Positions 35,349 to 44,094 of a stretch of DNA of 64,000 nt are shown here, piece after piece. Within the stretch, counting starts at the first letter, position 1, and each line of letters begins with the position of its first letter. The translations under genes and the position numbers were made by a program. This DNA comes from Sinomicrobium soli (GTDB lineage: Bacteria > Bacteroidota > Bacteroidia > Flavobacteriales > Flavobacteriaceae), in the NCBI RefSeq assembly GCF_003285545.1, contig NZ_QLNV01000001.1, positions 186,001-250,000 on the forward strand, in the 5' to 3' direction. The notes under the pieces are model-generated. The model was not told the origin of the DNA. It saw nothing but the letters and a program-made list of their open reading frames with translations, and ran no database searches.

Positions 35349-35909
35349 TTATTCCAGCACTTCCTCAACCGTACCGCATTTCAGCATCTTATCCCCGAAA
35401 TAAGGGTTCAGTACAGCCTCTTCCGAAGACAGCCAGGACGCCCCTTTATTGTTAAAAGCCATCGGGCAGTATTGCTTGTATACCGCACCGGAAGCGATCT
35501 GCCCGGATACGAGGCCCGTGATCTCTTCGGAGAGCCCGAAAAAAGACTCGCGCTGGGCCTCTACATCTTCGGATGCTTCTATTGCCCTGGCAAATTGCAG
35601 CGCCTTGTCTGCATTATCGTTCTCAGAAAGGGCGGTTACCAGCATCCGGGCCCCTTTCTGCGCTTCTCCCGCATCAGTGTTGACCAGGGCAGCTTTCACA
35701 TGGATATAGTGATCGTATACCTGCCCTGTCTTTTCGTCCTTAAAAGTCACACTTTCCTGCTTGCGGTCATCTGCACCGTCCTTATGCGATGCGTGATCGT
35801 GTTGTTCTGTTGCACGGTGATCGTCTGCCTGCGGTTTTTTATCCGTCTTACAGGAATACGCAGCAGTCATGGACAGTGCCAGTACGGCAATAATCAATCT
35901 GTTTTTCAT
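35349..35909 (-). CDS. DUF3347 copper-associated lipoprotein
   Basis: This 186-residue lipoprotein has a signal ending AAYSC (Cys20) followed by a His/Asp/Lys-rich linker. A DUF3347 domain covers about residues 60-186, with YCPMAF, GASWLSSEE and NPYFGDKMLKCG. The same 12 residues NPYFGDKMLKCG occur at the C-terminus of CusB. The conserved Cys, Met and His suggest periplasmic metal binding, perhaps handing copper to the efflux pump. It begins 27 bp after cusB and is co-transcribed. Confidence 0.85.
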   Translation of the reverse strand: MKNRLIIAVLALSMTAAYSCKTDKKPQADDHRATEQHDHASHKDGADDRKQESVTFKDEKTGQVYDHYIHVKAALVNTDAGEAQKGARMLVTALSENDNADKALQFARAIEASEDVEAQRESFFGLSEEITGLVSGQIASGAVYKQYCPMAFNNKGASWLSSEEAVLNPYFGDKMLKCGTVEEVLE

Positions 35910-35936
35910 TAGTATGTAATTTAACGTTATTCTTGT

Positions 35937-37715
35937 TTATTTGATCTCCTCGGTAATTTCTCCGCATTTCAGCATCTTATCCCCGAAGTACGGATTGCGT
36001 ATTTCACGGGACAAACTCAGCCAGTCCGCCCCGTTATCGGAATCTGCCATAGGGCAGTGTTGCACGTATAAAGTTACGGAAAACGGCCCGAATGCATGAG
36101 CCATACGGATCACACTTTCGGACAGCGGTTTGAACGAGCGCCGCATCTCCTCCAGGTCGCCGGTACCGGTCATGCGCTCCAGGTACGTCGCCGCCTCTTC
36201 CCGGAAATCCATCCAGTACTGATGAGACGTCCCCTTAAACAACGACATGTCAGCACCGTCAAGCGCAGCACTGATATCCCCAACGGCTTTCCCCGCTGCC
36301 GGGGCATCGCCGCCTGCAAGAGCATCTTTCAGTCTGAGGTAGGCCCGGGCCACCTGTTCTGTCGCATGCCTGGCTTCAGGAGAAATTTCCGCCCTTTCAG
36401 GCATCTTTCTTTCCCCGGTATTACCGGAAGCAGGCGTTCCGCCGCCGTGATGATGGCCGGCCCCGCTGTCTCCGCCGTCCGGGCTCATCATACTGGGTTT
36501 CCCTGCCAGCTGGGCGGCTGCATCTACGGTAAAGGTACCGTTTATCACGATCTCATCGCCTTCTTCCAAGCCCTTTTTTACCACATAAGCCTCACCGAGA
36601 GACGGACCGAGAACCACTTCCCGCATTTTGAACGACGGCGTTCCGCCACCCGTTTCCCGCGTGTAGACTACCGAACGTTCTCCCGTCCACAACACGGCAC
36701 TTTCCGGAATGGTAATGGTCTTGTCTGATGCAGCTTCCGGTGCGATATGCATTTCCCCCGAAGCAAACATTTCGGGTTTGAGCCTTCCGTCTTTATTGGA
36801 TACCTCCACCCGGGCCGTTGCCACCCTGGTCTGTGCATTGATCAGCGGATCGACAAAAGTGACCTCGCCTTCAAAAGTTTCTCCGGGCAACGAAGCTATG
36901 GTGTATTTTATCGTACTTCCTTCTTTTACCCAGGTCATTTCACTTTCGTAAATATCAAAAAGTACCCACATGGCCGAAAGATCGGCGATTTCATAAAGGG
37001 GCATTCCGCGTTCCACATAATCCCCCGGTTCCACCTTGCGTTCGGTTACAATACCATTGACATCGGCGCCGATGGGAAAACGCTGCAGGGGGCTTTGATT
37101 TTCCAGTATGTTGTCCATCTGTGCCTCCCCGATTTTCCAGTTCCGCAGTTTTTGCTTTGCCGCCTCAAAAAGTTCGGGCTGGGCATTCCGGATGGCATGG
37201 GCCTGCAACAATTCTTCCTGGGCGGTCACCAGCTCCGGCGAATACACCACGGCCAGGGTTTGTCCCCTTCGTACCTTTTCACCGGTAAAATTGATACTGA
37301 GTTTCTCAATCCGCCCGGGTACATGAGTGGTCTGTGCATACACCTTACGCTCGTCGGGAACGACCTTTCCATTGAGCCGAAGCTTTTTTTCGGTCACCTG
37401 CCTTCCCACCGTCATGGTTCGGATATTGGCCAGTTTCACTGCATTTTCACTCATGGCTACCACTGCGGGGTCGCCTTCGGATGCATCACCTTCCAGGGGA
37501 ATGAGGTCCATTCCGCAAAGAGGACATTTTCCCGGTTCGTTCTGCCTGATCTGCGGGTGCATGGAGCAGGTCCACACTTCCTCTACCCCGCTTTCGGCCG
37601 TATGGTCATGGGCAGACGCCGCATCCCGGTCTCCGCCGAAAAACAGCCATCCGAGCAGGAACCCTAAGAGCAGGAGCCCTGCCATGATCAGGATATTCTT
37701 GGTTTTTACTTTCAT
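35937..37715 (-). CDS. cusB: Copper/silver efflux RND periplasmic adaptor CusB with C-terminal DUF3347
   Basis: This 592-residue membrane-fusion protein has an N-terminal anchor (residues 8-27), a His-rich stretch, and a heavy-metal-binding motif WTCSMHPQIRQ...CPLCGMDLIP (about 48-75) like those of the copper ATPase in this window. The HlyD/CusB barrel-sandwich and beta-barrel domains occupy about 90-410. A Gly/His-rich linker (GGDSGAGHHHGGG) leads to a DUF3347 domain (about 440-592) ending NPYFGDKMLKCG. The adaptor joins CusA to CusC and passes Cu(I) or Ag(I) to the pump. A heptanucleotide array directly precedes its ATG. Confidence 0.93.
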   Translation of the reverse strand: MKVKTKNILIMAGLLLLGFLLGWLFFGGDRDAASAHDHTAESGVEEVWTCSMHPQIRQNEPGKCPLCGMDLIPLEGDASEGDPAVVAMSENAVKLANIRTMTVGRQVTEKKLRLNGKVVPDERKVYAQTTHVPGRIEKLSINFTGEKVRRGQTLAVVYSPELVTAQEELLQAHAIRNAQPELFEAAKQKLRNWKIGEAQMDNILENQSPLQRFPIGADVNGIVTERKVEPGDYVERGMPLYEIADLSAMWVLFDIYESEMTWVKEGSTIKYTIASLPGETFEGEVTFVDPLINAQTRVATARVEVSNKDGRLKPEMFASGEMHIAPEAASDKTITIPESAVLWTGERSVVYTRETGGGTPSFKMREVVLGPSLGEAYVVKKGLEEGDEIVINGTFTVDAAAQLAGKPSMMSPDGGDSGAGHHHGGGTPASGNTGERKMPERAEISPEARHATEQVARAYLRLKDALAGGDAPAAGKAVGDISAALDGADMSLFKGTSHQYWMDFREEAATYLERMTGTGDLEEMRRSFKPLSESVIRMAHAFGPFSVTLYVQHCPMADSDNGADWLSLSREIRNPYFGDKMLKCGEITEEIK

Positions 37716-37752
37716 TTAGTTTATTAGTTTGTAGTTCTTAGTTTTTTAGTTG
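37716..37752 (-). repeat. Heptanucleotide array abutting the cusB start
   Basis: On the minus strand the bases immediately before the cusB ATG read as AACTAAN-type units (CAACTAA, GAACTAC, AAACTAA and similar). The array fills the translation initiation region, and no Shine-Dalgarno sequence is visible. Confidence 0.7.
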
Positions 37753-37795
37753 CTGGTATCAGGTTCGCAGGATTCTTGTACACCCCAACGATAAT

Positions 37796-39037
37796 TTAGT
37801 CTTCGGATAGCAGGTATGCTTTCCTCGCTTGCGCTGCGAAACGGTCTTTTTCGGCTGTGACCTTTGCCGTCTCATACAACAATTTCTCCTGTTGCATCCG
37901 CAATATCTCCTCTATTCCGCTTTCCGAATTCCCATAGGCCGCCAGCAATAATTTAATGGCCTGCCCGGTACTTTCAAGCTGTTTGTCATACAGTGCCATA
38001 CGCTGTTGTGCTTTCCTGATGTCGTAACGGGCCATTTCGTAATCGGCCCTCAACCGGTTCCGTACCGCAACACTTTCCTGCCGGGCCGCTTCGGCCAGGA
38101 AGTCCGCTTCCTTCACCCTCGCCTTATGCTGTTTCCGGAAAACCGGCAAACTTACCGAGAGCATGGGCATGATCACATCCTGCCCGTTGTTTTCAGGGTT
38201 CATCTCCGTCTGCTTGCTTATGATGGAATAGTCTATCCCGATCCCGAGCATGGGCAGGCCCTGCTTAACGGCCGCTTTTCGCTGTGCCGTATAGGAGGCG
38301 GTCTGCTTGTCCAGTTGCTGCATTTTCGGGTGAGCGGCAAAAAGACTGTCGCCTTCGGCATTTTCCTGTTCCATCTCTTCTCCCGCGGGAAGGGCAGGAA
38401 GTGTTTCGGGAAAGGCCACCTCGCTGTCATGAGCCACGTTCAGCAGCGCATTGAAACGGTATGCTACCGATGCCCTTTTATCTTTGAGCAGGGCGATCTC
38501 TGTCCCGGTATCATTCCGTTTCATATCTACCCGCACCACGTCTACCATGGCCGCCTTGCCGTTACGGAACCTGGATAGTGCCAGTTCGCGGAAGGTGTTG
38601 AGCACTTCCATATTTTCCTCCTGTATACTGATGGTCGCCTGGAGCTCGTACATTTCCGCATAAACCGTCTTTACCTTTACAAAGAGTTCTTCCCGGGTGT
38701 CCAGGTATTGCTGAAAACCGGCCTCTGCCATTAAAGTTGCAGCGTCTTCCCGGGCTTTCAGCGTCCCGAACCAGGGAAACATCTGCATCAGCGAGAATTT
38801 GGCTTCCTGCCTTCCCAGCCGGGTCTCTATCATCTTACCGAAAGCACTCATCGTAAGCGTAGGATCGGGCAGGCTGCTCACCTGCGGGGCCTTTTGCATG
38901 GCAGCTTCAAACCGGGCGTAAGAGGCCTTCACCTCAGGGTTGTTTTCGGCAGCTGCCTGCAAATAGTCATCAAGGGTCTGTGCTGTCACTGTAAAAGGCA
39001 GCAGTACTAAACTTATGATCCGGATTATCTTTTTCAT
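37796..39037 (-). CDS. cusC: Outer-membrane efflux protein of the Cus system (TolC-like)
   Basis: This 413-residue protein has a signal peptide (MKKIIRIISLVLLPFTVTAQ) and two TolC-type outer-membrane efflux repeats rich in heptad-like helices, for example PEVKASYARFEAAMQKAPQVSSLPDPTLTMSAFG. It would form the outer-membrane duct of the copper efflux complex. Its start codon overlaps the cusA stop by four bases (ATGA type), so the two are translationally coupled. Bacteroidota CusC proteins are often shorter than the E. coli protein, as here. Confidence 0.88.
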   Translation of the reverse strand: MKKIIRIISLVLLPFTVTAQTLDDYLQAAAENNPEVKASYARFEAAMQKAPQVSSLPDPTLTMSAFGKMIETRLGRQEAKFSLMQMFPWFGTLKAREDAATLMAEAGFQQYLDTREELFVKVKTVYAEMYELQATISIQEENMEVLNTFRELALSRFRNGKAAMVDVVRVDMKRNDTGTEIALLKDKRASVAYRFNALLNVAHDSEVAFPETLPALPAGEEMEQENAEGDSLFAAHPKMQQLDKQTASYTAQRKAAVKQGLPMLGIGIDYSIISKQTEMNPENNGQDVIMPMLSVSLPVFRKQHKARVKEADFLAEAARQESVAVRNRLRADYEMARYDIRKAQQRMALYDKQLESTGQAIKLLLAAYGNSESGIEEILRMQQEKLLYETAKVTAEKDRFAAQARKAYLLSED

Positions 39038-42000
39038 GACTGTAAGGTTTCATTTTCTCCGTTCCCGGCATTTTCCTTTTTTACGACGGTTTCCCTCCAA
39101 TAGGCCTGAAGCACGGGAACGACGAACATGGTCATAATCTGTATGAACATCCCGCCAACGGTAGGTATCGCCATGGGCACCATAATATCGGACCCCTTCC
39201 CGGTCGAGGTCAGTACGGGAAGCAGGGCGATAATGGTTACGGCTGTAGTCATCATGGCCGGACGGACTCTTTTAAGCCCGGCTTCCAGTACGGCCGCCCT
39301 GACCGCCGGAACGGTCCGGGGTTGTTTTTCTTCAAAAACCTGGTGGATATACGTTCCCATGATCACCCCGTCATCCGTAGCAATGCCGAACAATGCGATA
39401 AACCCTACCCATACCGCCACACTGAGGTTTATGGTATGCATCTGGAAGAGATCGCGCATGTTCACCCCCAGCACGGAAAAATCCATAAACCAGGCCTGCC
39501 CGTATAGCCAGAGCATGATAAACCCTCCTGCAAAAGCGACGAATACGCCGGAAAAATGTATGGTGGAGGCAATGACGGTACGGAACTGGAAATACAGCAG
39601 TAAAAAGATCAGGACCAGGCTCAGGGGGATCACTATCGACAACCGCTTGACGGCGCGCACCTGGTTTTCGTAATTTCCGGAAAACTTATAGGTTACTCCC
39701 CGGGGTACCTGCAATACACCGGAAGCTATTTTCTCTTCGATAAAACGGCTGGCCTCGTCAACGACATCCACTTCGGCATAGTTTTCCTTTTTGTCGAAGA
39801 GCACATAACCGGTGAGAAAGGTCTCTTCACTTTTTATCATCTGCGGCCCGCGGACATATTCCGCCCTGGTCAGTTCCCCGAGCGGTATTTGTGCCCCCGA
39901 AGGTGTCGGCACGAGTATCTTCCCGATCTTTTCCGGGGTATCCCGCAATTCTCTCGGGTAGCGCACCCTTACCGGGAAGCGTTCTCTTCCCTCTACCGTA
40001 CTGGTCACCTGCATACCGCCCACGGCAGTCTCTATGACCTGCTGCAACTGCTCTACGCTCAAACCGTACCGCGCTATGGCATTCCGGTCGATATGCAGCT
40101 GCAAATAAGGTTTTCCCACGATGCGATCGGCAAAAACAGCTTCTTCTTTTACGGAAGGGACCTGTTTGAGAAGGTTTTCGAGTTGTATCCCGAAATCCTG
40201 TATCGTTTCCAGGTCTGGGCCGTAAACCTTGATCCCCATCGGGGCGCGCATCCCCGTCTGTAACATCACCAGGCGGGTTTCTATCGGTTGTAAACGGGGA
40301 GCGGAAGTTACACCGGGAATCCGGGTGACCCTTACGATCTCGTTCCATATATCATCGGGAGACTGCACCGTGCTCCTCCAGTTCCGGAAATAGCTGCCAT
40401 CCGTATCCTGTACCAGGTCTTTATCCGAAAACCCTTGTTCCAGCACTTCATCATTGGTAAGCGTATCTCCGGATTTCAGGATAAAACGGCCTGCTTTATC
40501 CGTTTTATAGGCCTGCTGCCTTCCGTTCCCGTTCCTGCTGTATTCCGGCTTGTAGTTTATAATGTTCTCATACATGGAAATAGGTGCCGGGTCCAGGGCA
40601 CTTTCGGCCCTTCCCATCTTACCGACAGCCATCTCCACCTCCGGTATTCCGGCTACTGCCATGTCCAGTTGCTGCACGACGCGCCGATTCTCTTCCATCC
40701 CCGCATGCGGCATGGAAGTGGGCATCAAAAGGAAACTTCCCTCGTCGAGAGAAGGCATGAATTCTTTCCCCGTTCCCGGAAATGCATGAGCCAGGCCGCT
40801 CCACAGCGAAGTCGTACGGATGTTCCATCCTATGGTATCTCCTCCCCGGGCCACCACACCGAAAAGTTTCGGGAAGCCTATCCATATCATCAATCCCAGA
40901 AAGACGGTAAACAGGGGCAGCAACAAAAATTTCCCTTTGTGTACAAGGCACCATTTCAGTATGGGTTCGTAATACCGGACCACCGCGAGCAGGGCCACAA
41001 GTATCAAAGCCAGCAGAAGGATTACAAAAAGATAGTTGCTGAACAGGCTGTTCTGATGGCCTAACGGCACCCATTCCTCCGCCAGGAAAAACAGGGTCAC
41101 GGCCAGTATGACAAACAGCGTGATCCCGGAAGCATACTTACCGAGGAATTCCGGGCTTCGGTGTTCGAACAGTTTTATGATACCGATCACTGTGAGCGCC
41201 AGCGGCAACCACATCCGGAAAACCACGGCCAGGACGAGCCCGCCCGCCACCAGGGAAATATGCCACACCCGGTTGATGTGCTTTTTCTTCGACCCCATCG
41301 AAAACACAAAATAAGAGAGGGTAGGCAAAACGATAATCCCGAGCACAAAAGAAGCGGCAAGCGCAAAGGTTTTGGTAAAAGCAAGCGGGCGGAACAGTTT
41401 TCCTTCGGCGTGTTCCATAAAAAATACGGGGAGGAAACTCACTACGGTTGTGGCGAGTGCCGTGGTTATGGCCGGGGCAACCTCCGTAGTTGCACGATAA
41501 ATAATCCCTGCCAGCGCCTTTCCCCTGGCCCCCCGGCTTTTTCCGGATTCCAGGTGGCGGATCGTATTTTCCACAAAAACGATCCCGACGTCGACCATCA
41601 CCCCGATGGCTATGGCGATCCCGGACAGGGCCACTACATTGGCGTCGACCCCGGCATACCGCATCACTATAAAGGTCATCAGTACCGCTACGGGCAGCAG
41701 GCTCGATATCAGCACCGACGCTCTCAGGTTGAGCACCAGGACCACCACGACGATAATACTGATGAGGATCTCATGCGACAAGGCATTTTCGAGCGTCCCT
41801 ATGGTTTCTTGTATGAGTTGTGTACGGTCGTAAAACGGAACGATGGTGAGCTGGCTTTCCGTACCGTCTTCCAGTGTTTTCCGGGGCAATCCGCGGGCTA
41901 TTTCACCGATCTTGTCCTTGACATTATCGATCACCTCGAGCGGGTTGGACCCGTAGCGTGCCGTGACCACCCCCCCGACAACCTCGGCACCTTCCTTGTC

Positions 42001-42879
42001 GAGCAGTCCGCGCCGCGTTGCAGGGCCGAGCGTTACCTTCCCGATATCCCGGATAAGGACAGGTTTGTTGGCATTGACCGCGACCACTGTTTCTTCCAGG
42101 TCTTTAACCGATTTGATATAGCCCAGGCCGCGGACCAGGTATTCCACCTGGTTCACCTCTACGGTTTTGGCCCCTGCATCCCTGTTGGAATTTTTTACGG
42201 CCATCATCACCTGGTCTATACCGATATGGTAGGCTTTAAGGGCATCGGGATCGACATCGACCTGGTATTCCTGCACATACCCTCCTATCGATGCCACTTC
42301 AGACACCCCGGAAACAGCGCTGAGACCGTATTTCACATAAAAATCCTGTATGGTACGCAGTTCGTGCAGGTCCCAGCCCCCGGTGACATTTCCGTCCGGG
42401 TCACGTCCTTCGAGGGTATACCAGAAAACCTGCCCCAGTCCGGTGGCATCCGGCCCCAGGGCCGGTTGTACACCTTCCGGGAGAAGGTTGGCGGGAAGCG
42501 AGTTCAGTTTTTCGAGTATCCTGGAACGCGACCAGTAAAATTCCACATCTTCATCGAAAATAATATAGATGCTGGAAAAGCCGAACATGGACGTACTCCG
42601 CACCGAGGTTACCCCCGGCACCCCGAGTAGCGTGGTCGTCAGCGGGTATGTAATCTGGTCTTCCACATCCTGGGGAGACCTTCCGGGCCAGTTGGTAAAA
42701 ACGATCTGCTGGTTTTCCCCGATATCCGGAATGGCATCTACCGGGACAGGGTCCTGAGGTAAGAAACCGGTATTCCAGTCAAAAGGCGATGTCACCAGCC
42801 CCCACCCTATAAACAGCAGGAGCAGGAGAACAGTAACCAGCCTGTTATGCAAAAAATAACGAATAATGGTATTTAACAT
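39034..42879 (-). CDS. cusA: CusA/CzcA-family heavy-metal efflux RND transporter (enlarged)
   Basis: This 1281-residue inner-membrane pump is about 230 residues longer than E. coli CusA. The N-terminal sequence (FDWNTGFLPQDPVPVDAIPDIGENQQIVFTNWPGRSPQDVEDQITYPL) and the motifs DVGIVFVENTIRHLE, MPTSMPHAG and GIATDDGVIMGTY mark it as an HME-RND protein. The extra sequence includes roughly residues 535-645, which carry additional hydrophobic helices (HISLVAGGLVLAVVFRM, GITLFVILAVTLFFLAEEW, LFVILLLALILVALLAVV). The cluster contents suggest Cu(I)/Ag(I) as substrate. It is overlapped at its stop by cusC. Confidence 0.93.
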   Translation of the reverse strand: MLNTIIRYFLHNRLVTVLLLLLFIGWGLVTSPFDWNTGFLPQDPVPVDAIPDIGENQQIVFTNWPGRSPQDVEDQITYPLTTTLLGVPGVTSVRSTSMFGFSSIYIIFDEDVEFYWSRSRILEKLNSLPANLLPEGVQPALGPDATGLGQVFWYTLEGRDPDGNVTGGWDLHELRTIQDFYVKYGLSAVSGVSEVASIGGYVQEYQVDVDPDALKAYHIGIDQVMMAVKNSNRDAGAKTVEVNQVEYLVRGLGYIKSVKDLEETVVAVNANKPVLIRDIGKVTLGPATRRGLLDKEGAEVVGGVVTARYGSNPLEVIDNVKDKIGEIARGLPRKTLEDGTESQLTIVPFYDRTQLIQETIGTLENALSHEILISIIVVVVLVLNLRASVLISSLLPVAVLMTFIVMRYAGVDANVVALSGIAIAIGVMVDVGIVFVENTIRHLESGKSRGARGKALAGIIYRATTEVAPAITTALATTVVSFLPVFFMEHAEGKLFRPLAFTKTFALAASFVLGIIVLPTLSYFVFSMGSKKKHINRVWHISLVAGGLVLAVVFRMWLPLALTVIGIIKLFEHRSPEFLGKYASGITLFVILAVTLFFLAEEWVPLGHQNSLFSNYLFVILLLALILVALLAVVRYYEPILKWCLVHKGKFLLLPLFTVFLGLMIWIGFPKLFGVVARGGDTIGWNIRTTSLWSGLAHAFPGTGKEFMPSLDEGSFLLMPTSMPHAGMEENRRVVQQLDMAVAGIPEVEMAVGKMGRAESALDPAPISMYENIINYKPEYSRNGNGRQQAYKTDKAGRFILKSGDTLTNDEVLEQGFSDKDLVQDTDGSYFRNWRSTVQSPDDIWNEIVRVTRIPGVTSAPRLQPIETRLVMLQTGMRAPMGIKVYGPDLETIQDFGIQLENLLKQVPSVKEEAVFADRIVGKPYLQLHIDRNAIARYGLSVEQLQQVIETAVGGMQVTSTVEGRERFPVRVRYPRELRDTPEKIGKILVPTPSGAQIPLGELTRAEYVRGPQMIKSEETFLTGYVLFDKKENYAEVDVVDEASRFIEEKIASGVLQVPRGVTYKFSGNYENQVRAVKRLSIVIPLSLVLIFLLLYFQFRTVIASTIHFSGVFVAFAGGFIMLWLYGQAWFMDFSVLGVNMRDLFQMHTINLSVAVWVGFIALFGIATDDGVIMGTYIHQVFEEKQPRTVPAVRAAVLEAGLKRVRPAMMTTAVTIIALLPVLTSTGKGSDIMVPMAIPTVGGMFIQIMTMFVVPVLQAYWRETVVKKENAGNGENETLQS

Positions 42880-42993
42880 CGGATATTGCTTTTAGTGATG
42901 TAAACAATGAACCGTGAAACACGGGACGCCGGAAATACCGGGACGCACCTCTTCCATGTGAAATTTTCACGGATACGGAACAATCACTAAAAA

Positions 42994-43419
42994 CTAAATG
43001 AGAAAAGTATCGTGCAGGACCTGAATATCCCGTACGACCAGCGGGGGAGCGTAATCCCCGAAGGGAATGACATTTTCCTCCAACCCTTCGAAAAGATCGA
43101 GGTAAGTATATACAAAAGCCTGTACAAAGACGAACTGATGCTGCAATTCCATGCTTGTGGCTTTCTGTAGCGTGTCCTGCCCCTGTATCAGGGCAATTTC
43201 ATCGGAGCAACAGGAAGTTTTGGTTACCGTACAGGTATCCTGTATTTTCATACTTTGGCCGTACCCGGCAACCATACCACAGCTATCCGCCCCGGAAAAG
43301 AGTGCCGTGTCTACCAGAAAATCCCCGCAGAAATGCTTTTCCACGGTAAAGGAGACGGTAGAGAACAACACCAGGAAGGCGAGTAAAAAGGATGCTATTT
43401 TGAAAAAAGCCTTTTTCAT
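42994..43419 (-). CDS. HYC_CC_PP family protein
   Basis: This 141-residue protein has a signal or anchor helix (residues 1-25) and the family signature residues: KHFCGD, TSCCSDE and YAPPLVVRDIQVLHDTFLI. Members occur beside copper-efflux genes in Bacteroidota and have no assigned biochemical function. The cysteine pairs suggest metal binding in the periplasm. It is upstream of cusA in the same orientation, with its own TACTTTTG box just before the start codon. Confidence 0.85.
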   Translation of the reverse strand: MKKAFFKIASFLLAFLVLFSTVSFTVEKHFCGDFLVDTALFSGADSCGMVAGYGQSMKIQDTCTVTKTSCCSDEIALIQGQDTLQKATSMELQHQFVFVQAFVYTYLDLFEGLEENVIPFGDYAPPLVVRDIQVLHDTFLI

Positions 43420-43426
43420 TCCAGTA

Positions 43427-43434
43427 CAAAAGTA
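43427..43434 (-). promoter_or_regulatory. -7 box (TACTTTTG) for the HYC_CC_PP gene and possibly the cus operon
   Basis: On the minus strand these bases read TACTTTTG, a full match to TAnnTTTG, only seven bases before the ATG at 43419. The transcript would have almost no leader. Confidence 0.55.
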
Positions 43435-43576
43435 ATAAATATTCCGTTCTGACCGGATTTTTTTAAAATTGTTAACAATACGGGCATATCAGACCTTACC
43501 CGGAAACTGCCGTTTTTCCCGGTCCTCCCTTGACATACATTGCGTTTCAGATGCCGTAAACTATCGGTTTATTCCC

Positions 43577-43584
43577 TAAATTTG
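43577..43584 (+). promoter_or_regulatory. -7 box (TAAATTTG) for the GAF-domain gene
   Basis: TAAATTTG matches TAnnTTTG and lies 18 bases before the ATG at 43603, which supports that start over the longer open frame beginning at 43540. No -33 TTG at normal spacing was found. Confidence 0.5.
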
Positions 43585-43602
43585 TCCGCAAAACCATGTG
43601 TT

Positions 43603-44055
43603 ATGAATTTTAAAGAACTGAAACCCCGGGTCGAAAATATACTTGGTGAAGACACTGCAGTAGAAGACCGTCTTACCCGTGTGTGTGAACTGCTGAAAGA
43701 ACATGTCTCTTATTATGACTGGGTAGGTTTTTATTTTAAAAACGGGAACAGGGAAGAACTGAAACTCAAAGCGTTTGCCGGGGAACCTACCGATCATACC
43801 ATTATCCCATTCGGCAAGGGGATATGCGGACAGGTTGCCGTTTCCAATGAAAATTTCGTGGTCCCGGATGTCAAAGCCCAGAACAATTATATAGCGTGCA
43901 GTATATATGTGAAAGCGGAAATCGTTATCCCGCTTTTTGTAAACGGGGAAAACATCGGCCAGATCGATATCGATTCGCATACTCCCGATCCGTTTACGGA
44001 GGAAGACGAAAAGTTCCTGGAATTTGTCAATGCCCGGGTTGCGGAAATACTCTGA
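43603..44055 (+). CDS. GAF-domain protein, probable free methionine-(R)-sulfoxide reductase
   Basis: This 150-residue single GAF domain resembles fRMsr (MsrC). It has WVGFYFKN, the segment GKGICGQVAVSNENFVVPDV with Cys75, and YIACS with Cys99 followed by EIVIPLF. These cysteines correspond to Cys84 and Cys118 of the E. coli enzyme; the third (Cys94) is not conserved. The expected role is reduction of free methionine-R-sulfoxide in the cytoplasm. The start is ATG 43603 (MNFKELKP). The gene is convergent with the DUF3999 gene, 39 bp apart. Confidence 0.85.
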   Translation: MNFKELKPRVENILGEDTAVEDRLTRVCELLKEHVSYYDWVGFYFKNGNREELKLKAFAGEPTDHTIIPFGKGICGQVAVSNENFVVPDVKAQNNYIACSIYVKAEIVIPLFVNGENIGQIDIDSHTPDPFTEEDEKFLEFVNARVAEIL

Positions 44056-44094
44056 TGCTCCCTGTACATGACCCCTGCCGCGGTGACAATGGCA

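Noticed and set aside
41161-42630. 489-codon open frame antisense to cusA
   Set aside because: It lies fully inside the clearly conserved cusA gene on the other strand, has no recognisable domain, and its composition (His, Gly and Pro rich) is that of a shadow frame.
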